Shown here piece by piece: positions 34,497 to 40,150 of a stretch of DNA of 40,150 nucleotides. The first letter of the stretch is position 1. Each line of letters begins with the position of its first letter. The position numbers were made by a program, and so were the translations under genes. The stretch is from Novosphingobium marinum (lineage in GTDB: Bacteria > Pseudomonadota > Alphaproteobacteria > Sphingomonadales > Sphingomonadaceae), in contig NZ_JACBZF010000012.1 of assembly GCF_013408095.1 (NCBI RefSeq), positions 1 through 40,150 on the forward strand, in the 5' to 3' direction. The notes beneath the pieces were generated by a model. It was not told the DNA's origin, did not search any database, and saw nothing but the letters and a program-made list of their open reading frames with translations.

Positions 34497-35413
34497 GCGA
34501 TCAACTCCGCGTAGGTGATGCGCCGCCCGATGGCCGCGCTGAACAGCCGCTCAAGGCGCTGCATGGTGTGGTGGCTCACATCGCCATCGCCGAGCCGGAA
34601 AGCGAACTCTCCGACATAGCGGTGCAAATGCTTGGGACTGGCGTGGTGATAGACGCCGTGCAGTCCGCGCTTGAGCAGCGCAAACACGCTCTCAATGCCG
34701 TTGGTGGTTACATCGCCGCGCACATACTCGCCAGCACCGTGATTGATGCGCTCATGCTTGTAGAGCAGCCCGCCGACGCGGTTGTAGATCGCACTCTCGT
34801 CTGTGTGGATGGTCGAGCCGACTTGAACGTGGCGACTGGTGAAGCCGTTGGCATTGCGTCCAGTGACGGTATCCCTAACCTCTGCTTTAACGCGCCCGCT
34901 ATCGCGTTCGCGCCCAGCGATAACGGCAGTTTTGCCGACACCGCCACGGCCCAACTTGAGCCGCTTGCTTTCGTGCTTCGCGGCCTCTTTACCGCCAATG
35001 TAGCATTCGTCGATTTCAACCGTTCCGGCGAGTTCCGTAGGATCGTTGCCGCAAGCCTCGCGGAGCCGTTGCAGCATGAACCACGCGGTCTTTTGCGTGA
35101 CGCCTATCTGCGCGTGAAGCTGAACGCTGCTGATACCCTTGCGGGCCGTGACGAGCAGATACATCGCGTAAAGCCATTTGTGCAGCGGCACCTTCGAGCG
35201 CTCAAAGATGGTTCCGGTGCGGACGGTGAAGTCGAGCAGACAGGCGTTGCAGCGGTAGAAACCGCCTTTGCGCGTCCCGATGCGCTCTGCCTCGCCACAA
35301 GCGGGACAGGTGGCCCCGTCAGGCCAGCGCCGCGCCTCGAAATAGGTGCGGGCGCTTTCCTGATCGGGAAACATCTGGAACAGTTCGAACGTCGAGATGG
35401 TGGACTTGCTCAC
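34493..35413 (-). CDS. IS1595-family transposase
   Basis: The protein is 306 aa from GTG 35413, which overlaps the stop of the 61-aa upstream gene (GTGA). An N-terminal zinc ribbon (CPACGEAERIGTRKGGFYRCNAC) binds the DNA end, followed by a helix-turn-helix region (GISSVQLHAQIGVTQKTAWFMLQRLRE). The DDE-type catalytic domain (ISXO2-like) has VEIDECYIGGKE (first D), IHTDESAIYN (second D) and a C-terminal NGIESVFALLKRGLHGVYHH with the catalytic acidic/Asn region. All core residues appear present, so it is probably active and accounts for the split Abi gene. Confidence 0.9.
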   Translation of the reverse strand: MSKSTISTFELFQMFPDQESARTYFEARRWPDGATCPACGEAERIGTRKGGFYRCNACLLDFTVRTGTIFERSKVPLHKWLYAMYLLVTARKGISSVQLHAQIGVTQKTAWFMLQRLREACGNDPTELAGTVEIDECYIGGKEAAKHESKRLKLGRGGVGKTAVIAGRERDSGRVKAEVRDTVTGRNANGFTSRHVQVGSTIHTDESAIYNRVGGLLYKHERINHGAGEYVRGDVTTNGIESVFALLKRGLHGVYHHASPKHLHRYVGEFAFRLGDGDVSHHTMQRLERLFSAAIGRRITYAELIA

Positions 35414-35595
35414 TTCAACGGCCCTTCGATCTCGCGGCGAGAGAAGATTTGGATTGAGCCGAGAAAATGATGAGTTCCCTCGACAGCTTTGTGCGCCACG
35501 CACTCAAAAAACCCGCAATCACGATGCGGGCGAGCAACGCGAAATTGTGTCACTCCTGCTGCGTGGCGATGGTCAAAAAGTGTTCCGGTCTGCAT
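35410..35595 (-). CDS. 61-aa leader protein upstream of the IS1595 transposase
   Basis: An AGAAGGAG site lies seven bases before ATG 35595, the strongest ribosome-binding site in the element, and the stop overlaps the transposase GTG by four bases. The protein (MQTGTLFDHRHAAGVTQFRV...CGFFECVAHKAVEGTHHFLG) is rich in histidine and has no known family. It may act as a translational leader controlling transposase synthesis or as a small accessory protein. Confidence 0.55.
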   Translation of the reverse strand: MQTGTLFDHRHAAGVTQFRVARPHRDCGFFECVAHKAVEGTHHFLGSIQIFSRREIEGPLK

Positions 35596-36159
35596 TTTCT
35601 TTCTCCTTCTATCGCAGCGGGTTATCCGCTCGATAAGAAGATAACTACCCTACCTTGTTTCGGGAGTCAAGTATATAATTCCCCAAGCTTTTGTAGAATG
35701 CGTCTCGAGCTTTGTAGTGGCTTGGATCCAGGAAACTGTGTCCATCCCCGATGAGAGCCAATTGATGCGCCCAGCTCCCTCGTAGAGCTACCTCCACGTG
35801 TTCGCATCCCCGCATGACGATCCGGCGCAGATTGCGGTCCAAGTCATAGAGAGCGGTGACCTGATCGAAGCTCGTGCCCGGCTTGAAGCGAGGGCCCGGC
35901 GTTCCCTTGGGATGCTCGAAATATAGCCAGTAGGCGCTCAAGCGGTAATAGCTGACATGGCGCAACCAGTATTCCGCTGCAGCCGGATCGGGAATTGCCA
36001 TCCCCTCCGTCTGCAAATGTGAAATTTGCTGCGGGATCGTAAGGGTGGGTTTGGTATAGGGTCGGCTCATGCGGGATAATGTCTGCCCGCAAGGCGCTGA
36101 AAAGAAAAGACCCGCCCAGTGTGCATACCAAAAGGCAGAGGCCGGGCGGGTGCGATTGA

Positions 36160-36175
36160 GGTGGATATATCCACC
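36160..36175. promoter_or_regulatory. Perfect 16-bp palindrome upstream of parA
   Basis: GGTGGATATATCCACC is self-complementary and lies in the 235-bp gap between the divergent Abi and parA starts, 130 bp before parA. Just beyond it (36181-36215) CCTAC and GTAGG enclose nested CAATA/TATTG and CAATG/CATTG pairs. This is a probable operator for the N-terminal helix-turn-helix of ParA or another plasmid regulator. Confidence 0.5.
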
Positions 36176-36305
36176 GATTCCCTACAATACAATGAATATT
36201 GCACATTGCAGTAGGCAGAACGGTTGACCGCTAAGGCCGCAGACCCTTGCCCATTTGAACCTTTTCGCCTAATCCTGCCGCCAAACAGCTTCAAGGTGGC
36301 GATTC

Positions 36306-37508
36306 ATGGCCGATCCGCATTCAATTGTGTCGCATATCGGCGATCTTGCTCAATCGGGTGAGCGAATGATCGAGCGGCTGCGGCGCAAGGCCTTTCTGCC
36401 GGAAAGCCGCAAGGGGCTCAATGTCCGCTTCGGCATTGCCGAGGCCGCGCAGTTGCTCGGCTGTTCGACCAATCGCATTCGCATGGCTGAGGATGACGGG
36501 CGCCTCCCCCCTCCCCCCGCCGGCGATAATGGCCGCAGGCTCGGTTATACGGTCGAGGACATGCTCCATATGCGCGAGGTGCTGGGCGCCTCCCCTCGCC
36601 GCTCGGCGGATGACGAGCCTACCATGATCGCGGTGCAGAATTTCAAGGGCGGCGTCGGCAAGAGCACCGTCACCACCCACCTTGCCCATTATTTCGCCGT
36701 GCAGGGATATCGTGTGCTGGTGGTCGACTGCGACAGCCAGGCGACCACCACGACGCTGTTCGGTTTCAACCCGCATTTTAACATCACGCGCGAGGAAACG
36801 CTCTACCCCTATCTCTCGATCGACCCGACGCAGGCGGACCTGCTCTATGCGGTGAAGAATACGCCCTGGCCCAATGTCGATCTGATCCCGTCGAACCTCG
36901 AACTGTTCGATGTGGAATATGAGCTGGCGGCGGCGGGCGCAGATGGGCAAAGCGTTCTGGCGGCGCGGTTTCGCAAGCTGAAACAAGGGCTTATGGACCT
37001 TGCACGCGATTATGACGTGGTCATTCTCGACCCTCCCCCTGCTCTCGGTACAATTTCGCTGGCGGTCATGCAGGCAGCCAATGCGCTGCTGGTACCGCTG
37101 GCGGCGACGACACCCGATTTCTGCTCCACCGTGCAATTCCTCTCGATGATGGATCAGGTTCTGGAACAGCTGGTCGAGGCCGGGATTGCGGTCGATTACC
37201 AGTTCGTGCGGCTGATCTGCTCCAAGTTCGACGCCAACGATCCCAGCCACGACATGGTACGCGCGATCATGGAACAGAGCTTTGGCCCTTCCCTGTTACC
37301 GGTACCGATCCTCGAAAGTGCGGAAATCAGCCATGCCGCGTTGCGGATGATGACCGTCTACGAGCTGGAGAAGCCCATCGGCACACCGCGCACCCACAAG
37401 CGCTGCCGCGCCAATCTGGACGAGGCGTTGGGCCAGGTCGAGCAACTCGTCCGCAATGGCTGGGGCCGGGTGGACGAAGTGGACGAGGAGCTGGTGGTCA
37501 ATGGCTGA
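36306..37508 (+). CDS. parA: Plasmid partition ATPase ParA with N-terminal HTH
   Basis: The protein is 400 aa; ATG 36306 is preceded by AAGGTGG. Residues 1-100 carry a MerR-like helix-turn-helix (FGIAEAAQLLGCSTNRIRMAEDDGR), the mark of type Ia partition ATPases that repress their own operon. The deviant Walker A is KGGVGKST (114-121), followed by LVVDCDSQATTT (motif A-prime) and YDVVILDPPPALG (Walker B). It segregates the plasmid by moving ParB-bound parS complexes over the nucleoid. parB starts 77 bp downstream. The palindrome at 36160 is a likely autoregulatory site. Confidence 0.93.
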   Translation: MADPHSIVSHIGDLAQSGERMIERLRRKAFLPESRKGLNVRFGIAEAAQLLGCSTNRIRMAEDDGRLPPPPAGDNGRRLGYTVEDMLHMREVLGASPRRSADDEPTMIAVQNFKGGVGKSTVTTHLAHYFAVQGYRVLVVDCDSQATTTTLFGFNPHFNITREETLYPYLSIDPTQADLLYAVKNTPWPNVDLIPSNLELFDVEYELAAAGADGQSVLAARFRKLKQGLMDLARDYDVVILDPPPALGTISLAVMQAANALLVPLAATTPDFCSTVQFLSMMDQVLEQLVEAGIAVDYQFVRLICSKFDANDPSHDMVRAIMEQSFGPSLLPVPILESAEISHAALRMMTVYELEKPIGTPRTHKRCRANLDEALGQVEQLVRNGWGRVDEVDEELVVNG

Positions 37509-37585
37509 GAGAACACTTTCCTACGCACAGGGCCAACAGATAACGGCTTCGATCCTTCGGGAACGGACGGAAGGGAACGGCTGAC

Positions 37586-38659
37586 ATGGCCAGAAAACAG
37601 AAGGATTATCTGGCGGATTTGCTGGCGGACGATGATGGCGCAGAAGCGCAGGCGCCCTCGCCCGCCCCGGCACCGGCCGAAACAGCGCCTGCAACGCAAT
37701 CCTCCGAACGCCAGCCACGCGTCCGCAGCACCACCCTGCTGGGCCGGGAAAGCGCCCTCGCCCGCGCCGCTACCGGCGAGGTTCGACAGGTCACGCAATT
37801 GCTGCTCGATCCGGCGCGGGTACGCGTATGGCCCGGAAATGCCCGCAGCTACGAGCACCTCACCGAGGAAAGCTGCCGCGAACTGATCGATTCTATCGTG
37901 GCGGAAGGCGGGCAGAAAGTCCCCGCCGTAGTGCGCCGGGTGGAAGGCGATCCCGCGTATGATTACGAGGTGATCGCAGGCACTCGGCGGCATTGGTCGA
38001 TCAGCTGGCTGCGCGCCAATTCCTATCCGGACATGAAATTCGTCGCACAGGTCGCGGATCTGGATGATGAGGCCGCCTTCCGCCTTGCCGATCTGGAAAA
38101 CCGCGCGCGCAAGGACGTGTCCGACCTCGAACGCGCGCGCAATTATGCCGCCGCGCTCAAGGCACATTACGGCAATCACCTCACCCGCATGGCCGAGCGG
38201 CTGAAACTGTCCAAGGGCTGGCTGTCGAAGATGCTCAAGGTGGCCAGCATTCCCGATAGCGTGATCGCCGCTTTCGCCTCGCCCGCAGAGGTGCAGCTGA
38301 AGCCCGCCTATCCGCTGGCGCAGGCGCTGGACGACAAGGACCGCGCCCCTGCGATCAAACGGGCCGCAGGTGCCATTGCGAAGGAGCAAGCGGCACTGCG
38401 CGAAAGTGGCAAGGCCGCCCTCCCCTCGCCAGAAGTCATTGCCCGCTTGCTTGCTGCCGGTCAGGACAAGACTGCGCCTGAAAAACTCGTGCTGGACGGC
38501 GCGCATGGCCGCCCTGCGGTAACGGTGCAAAGCTCCAACCGGCAGGGAGTGACCCTGCGCCTCCACGCGGGCCACGGGCTTTCCAATGAAGACCTGATCA
38601 ACCGGCTGCGCGATGCGCTCTATCAGCTGGAAGACGAAGGGCGCGGATTGCAGCGGTGA
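37586..38659 (+). CDS. parB: Plasmid partition protein ParB
   Basis: The protein is 357 aa; the ATG follows GGAAGGGAACGG. An alanine- and proline-rich N-terminal segment (to about residue 55) would contact ParA. The ParB/Srx nuclease-like domain follows (LLLDPARVRVWPGNARSYEHL, VIAGTRRHWSISWL), where the arginine motif binds CTP in this family. The helix-turn-helix is MAERLKLSKGWLSKMLKVAS, and a C-terminal dimerisation part ends at 38659. It should load at the GTTTCCCCGGGGAAAC palindromes downstream. Confidence 0.92.
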   Translation: MARKQKDYLADLLADDDGAEAQAPSPAPAPAETAPATQSSERQPRVRSTTLLGRESALARAATGEVRQVTQLLLDPARVRVWPGNARSYEHLTEESCRELIDSIVAEGGQKVPAVVRRVEGDPAYDYEVIAGTRRHWSISWLRANSYPDMKFVAQVADLDDEAAFRLADLENRARKDVSDLERARNYAAALKAHYGNHLTRMAERLKLSKGWLSKMLKVASIPDSVIAAFASPAEVQLKPAYPLAQALDDKDRAPAIKRAAGAIAKEQAALRESGKAALPSPEVIARLLAAGQDKTAPEKLVLDGAHGRPAVTVQSSNRQGVTLRLHAGHGLSNEDLINRLRDALYQLEDEGRGLQR

Positions 38660-38716
38660 CCGCCCTTCCCCAGCCTCTCCACAGATGTTTCGCTGCGCGG
38701 TACTCCGCTGCGCTGC

Positions 38717-38732
38717 GTTTCCCCAGGGAGAC
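38717..38732. promoter_or_regulatory. Degenerate parS-like site
   Basis: GTTTCCCCAGGGAGAC matches the perfect palindrome 35 bp downstream at 14 of 16 positions. It lies in the 115-bp parB-repA gap, next to a DnaA-box-like CTCCACAG (38677-38684). Confidence 0.5.
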
Positions 38733-38751
38733 ACGGCGCGCTCCGCAGGTT

Positions 38752-38767
38752 GTTTCCCCGGGGAAAC
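38752..38767. promoter_or_regulatory. parS-like centromere palindrome upstream of repA
   Basis: GTTTCCCCGGGGAAAC is a perfect 16-bp palindrome 7 bp before the repA start. Its half-site GTTTC resembles known parS (GTTTCAC half-sites). The exact sequence recurs at 39702-39717. Its position could also let ParB influence repA expression. Confidence 0.7.
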
Positions 38768-38774
38768 GAGAGCG

Positions 38775-40043
38775 ATGAGCCGCGCCCGCCGCCAGTCCGT
38801 GTCCGAACAGTTCGACCTGTTCCTGCCCTATCTGGCGGACCTACCCCTGCGCGACCAGCGCGAGATGATGGAGCGGCCCTTCTTCAGCCTGGCCAAGTCC
38901 AAGCGGGTCAAGCCGATCGATTACACCAGCCCAGATGGCAAGCTGTGGGTCCACGTCAGCGCCAATCCCGATTATGGTATGGCGACGATCTGGGACGCCG
39001 ACATCCTGATCTATTGCGCCAGCCAGCTGGCCGACATGGCGCGGCGCGGGGTGAACGATGTGCCGCGCAAGCTGCATATCATGCCCTATGACCTGCTGCG
39101 CGCCATCGGCAGACCCACCACGGGCCGCGCCTATGAGCTGCTGGGGCAGGCGCTGGACCGGCTCGTCTCGACCACGATCAAGACCAATATCCGCGCAGAG
39201 AACCGGAGGGAGGCGACGTTCAGCTGGCTCGATGGCTGGACACAGCTGGTAGACGAGAAGACCGAGCGCAGCCGTGGCATGACGCTGGAGCTCAGCAACT
39301 GGTTCTGGGAAGGGGTGATGATGCAGGGCGGGGTGCTCAGCATCGACCGTGCTTATTTCGACATTACCGGCGGGCGTGAGCGTTGGCTCTACCGCGTGGC
39401 ACGCAAGCACGCCGGCGGGGCCGGAGAAGGGGGCTTTGCCATTTCCATGCCCGTGCTGTTTGAGAAATCGGGCGCAGAGGGGCAATATCGCCGCTTCAAG
39501 TTCGAGATGCTCAAACTGGCCGAAAAGAACGCGCTGCCGGGTTATGCTCTGGCGGTGGAGACCGCCCAGCGTGACGGCGAGCCCATGCTCCGTATGACGC
39601 GGGTGGATGGCAAGGACGGCGCGGAAGAGAGCCTTCCGAAGGTCGTCCAGGCCGTTAAGACAGCGAAAGAAGGCGAGGGGGGTGAGGACAAGACTGCACC
39701 TGTTTCCCCGGGGAAACGAGCCGCAGGAAAGTACAGCGAAGCGAAACACATCGCTCCTGAACCAGCCAAACCAGAGCCCGTTGCCGATCAGGCTGAGGTG
39801 TCGAAACTCCTGCGCTTAGCGGTTGCGGGGTTGAGCGACAAGGCCACGCGCGGCTTCATGACCGACGAAACAATCGAGCATTTGCGTGAGAAATGCCCTG
39901 GTTGGGATCTCTATGCCCTCCATGCCGATTTCGAACGCTGGGTCGATGCCGATGCCGCGCGCCTGCCCGCTAATTGGCAGAAAGCCTTTATCGGATGGGT
40001 CAAACGCCATCACGAAAAGCACAAGCATGAGCTTCGGGGTTAG
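38775..40043 (+). CDS. repA: Plasmid replication initiator RepA (RPA family)
   Basis: The protein is 422 aa from ATG 38775 (MSRARRQSVSEQFDLFLPYL); the frame is open further upstream into parB but not protein-like there. It is a replication initiator protein A family member: FFSLAKSKRVKPIDYTSPDGKLWV, IWDADILIYCASQL, YDLLRAIGRPTTGRAYELL, LELSNWFWEG and YRVARKHAGG. This double winged-helix region binds the origin. A linker of low complexity (about 305-345) contains a parS-like palindrome in its codons, and the C-terminus (LRLAVAGLSDKATRGFM, HADFERWVDADAARLPANWQKAFIGWVKRHH) is a separate helical domain. It lies in the parA-parB-repA order. No iteron array is visible in the window. Confidence 0.9.
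   Translation: MSRARRQSVSEQFDLFLPYLADLPLRDQREMMERPFFSLAKSKRVKPIDYTSPDGKLWVHVSANPDYGMATIWDADILIYCASQLADMARRGVNDVPRKLHIMPYDLLRAIGRPTTGRAYELLGQALDRLVSTTIKTNIRAENRREATFSWLDGWTQLVDEKTERSRGMTLELSNWFWEGVMMQGGVLSIDRAYFDITGGRERWLYRVARKHAGGAGEGGFAISMPVLFEKSGAEGQYRRFKFEMLKLAEKNALPGYALAVETAQRDGEPMLRMTRVDGKDGAEESLPKVVQAVKTAKEGEGGEDKTAPVSPGKRAAGKYSEAKHIAPEPAKPEPVADQAEVSKLLRLAVAGLSDKATRGFMTDETIEHLREKCPGWDLYALHADFERWVDADAARLPANWQKAFIGWVKRHHEKHKHELRG
39702..39717. promoter_or_regulatory. parS-like palindrome inside the repA coding sequence
   Basis: An exact second copy of GTTTCCCCGGGGAAAC, 950 bp from the first. It is read in frame as VSPGKR within the low-complexity linker of RepA, where the protein can tolerate such a sequence. 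Confidence 0.65.
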
Positions 40044-40055
40044 GGCTGGGCGCGT

Positions 40056-40150
40056 GGGCCTGTCAGTAATTTTGTGCGCGAGGCCATATAGATGGAATGG
40101 AAAGGACCATCGATATGGCAATCGACAAGGATTTACTGGATCAGCTTCTG
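40056..40150 (+). mobile_element. Left end of an IS256-family element, cut by the window
   Basis: From 40056 the sequence GGGCCTGTCAGTAATTTTGT resembles IS256-family terminal repeats, and a transposase start follows at 40115. The element begins 12 bp after the repA stop and continues beyond the window, so the right end and target duplication cannot be seen. Confidence 0.65.
40115..40150 (+). CDS. IS256-family transposase, first 12 codons
   Basis: ATG 40115 opens MAIDKDLLDQLL, the usual N-terminus of sphingomonad IS256-type transposases, with GAAAGGA upstream. The rest lies outside the window. Assignment rests on the short N-terminus plus the inverted repeat 59 bp before it. Confidence 0.6.
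   Translation, partial: MAIDKDLLDQLL

Larger units (their letters stand above)
34145..35683 (-). mobile_element. IS1595-family insertion sequence with passenger genes, 1539 bp
   Basis: The terminal inverted repeats begin GGGAATTATATA and continue TGACTCCCGAA after two mismatched bases (23 of 25 matching; left end at 34145, right end at 35683). A perfect 8-bp target duplication CAAGCTTT flanks it (34137-34144 and 35684-35691), the size expected for IS1595. The element carries a transposase and three small genes in one minus-strand operon with overlapping stops and starts. The intact duplication points to a recent insertion. Confidence 0.94.
33612..36070 (-). pseudogene. Abi_2 (AbiD/AbiF-type) abortive infection gene split by an IS
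   Basis: The N-terminal part (36070 down to about 35692) reads KPTLTIPQQISHLQTEGM, YRLSAYWLYFEHP and YDLDRNLRRIVMRGCEHVEV. The C-terminal part (about 34136 down to 33612) continues KLAGEVGYSRETYIKHYRDT, PPVWMVAEMISFGQLSRWY and the HEPN-type motif ITDIRNICAHHGRLWNR. Removing the 1539-bp IS and one copy of the 8-bp duplication restores the frame across FYKSLGKLAGEV, giving about 304 aa, the normal length for Abi_2. Family members act as HEPN RNases that stop phage growth. Split this way the HEPN domain is broken, so the gene is almost certainly inactive. It lies 85 bp upstream of the 24-kb defence operon on the same strand. Confidence 0.92.

Noticed and set aside
1..40150. CRISPR array, tRNA or rRNA genes
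   Set aside because: No regularly spaced direct repeats, and no tRNA-like or rRNA-like segments were seen on either strand by eye.

Overview
This window reads as a piece of a GC-rich alphaproteobacterial plasmid, most likely from a sphingomonad (Sphingomonadales). The basis is the parA-parB-repA module at the right end, with an RPA-type replication initiator, together with GC-biased codon use and IS families common in that order. The host assignment is inference. No tRNA, rRNA or CRISPR array was seen.

Layout. (1) 1-6456 is mobile DNA: a truncated serine resolvase with a res-like site, then a complete Tn3-family transposon (494-6456) bounded by 38-bp inverted repeats. It carries tnpR, tnpA, a 216-aa protein of unknown function and a ParD/ParE-type toxin-antitoxin pair. 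tnpR is split by an 853-bp IS5-family (IS427-group) element and tnpA has a one-base frameshift, so the transposon is probably not autonomous. (2) 6457-9305 holds a small membrane-protein gene cut by the transposon, a ribbon-helix-helix gene and an unrecognised 465-aa gene. (3) 9306-33527 is a 24-kb block of twelve genes, all on the minus strand and almost all joined by stop/start overlaps (ATGA, GTGA, TAATG) or gaps under 40 bp. In transcription order they are: TM0106-type RecB-like nuclease/helicase, McrB with an EVE-like insert, McrC, WYL regulator, a 58-aa protein, type III-like Res, ORF6N protein, large N6-adenine methyltransferase (Mod), a 152-aa unknown, a 69-aa unknown, a UvrD-like helicase with a RelE-like N-terminus, and a 1901-aa DUF4011-helicase-Vsr protein. 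(4) 33612-36070 is an Abi_2 (AbiD/F-type HEPN) gene split by a 1539-bp IS1595-family element that carries three extra small genes. (5) 36160-40043 is the plasmid backbone: parA with a palindromic operator candidate, parB, repA and three parS-like palindromes, one of them inside repA. (6) The left end of an IS256-family element begins at about 40056 and runs off the window.

How it fits together. The 24-kb block looks like one anti-phage and anti-plasmid superlocus that merges a type IV module (McrBC), a type III-like R-M module (Res, Mod, ORF6N), an Hhe-like helicase-Vsr module and a Dna2-like nuclease-helicase under a WYL regulator. Two features suggest regulation. A CGAC-N7-GTCG inverted repeat lies upstream of both the first gene and the WYL gene. 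A long palindrome in front of the ORF6N gene recurs inside its coding sequence, exactly where it encodes the LRSQSVTSS motif. The parts without a known role (152 aa, 69 aa, 58 aa, RelE-like fusion, 465-aa orphan) are the best candidates for something undescribed.
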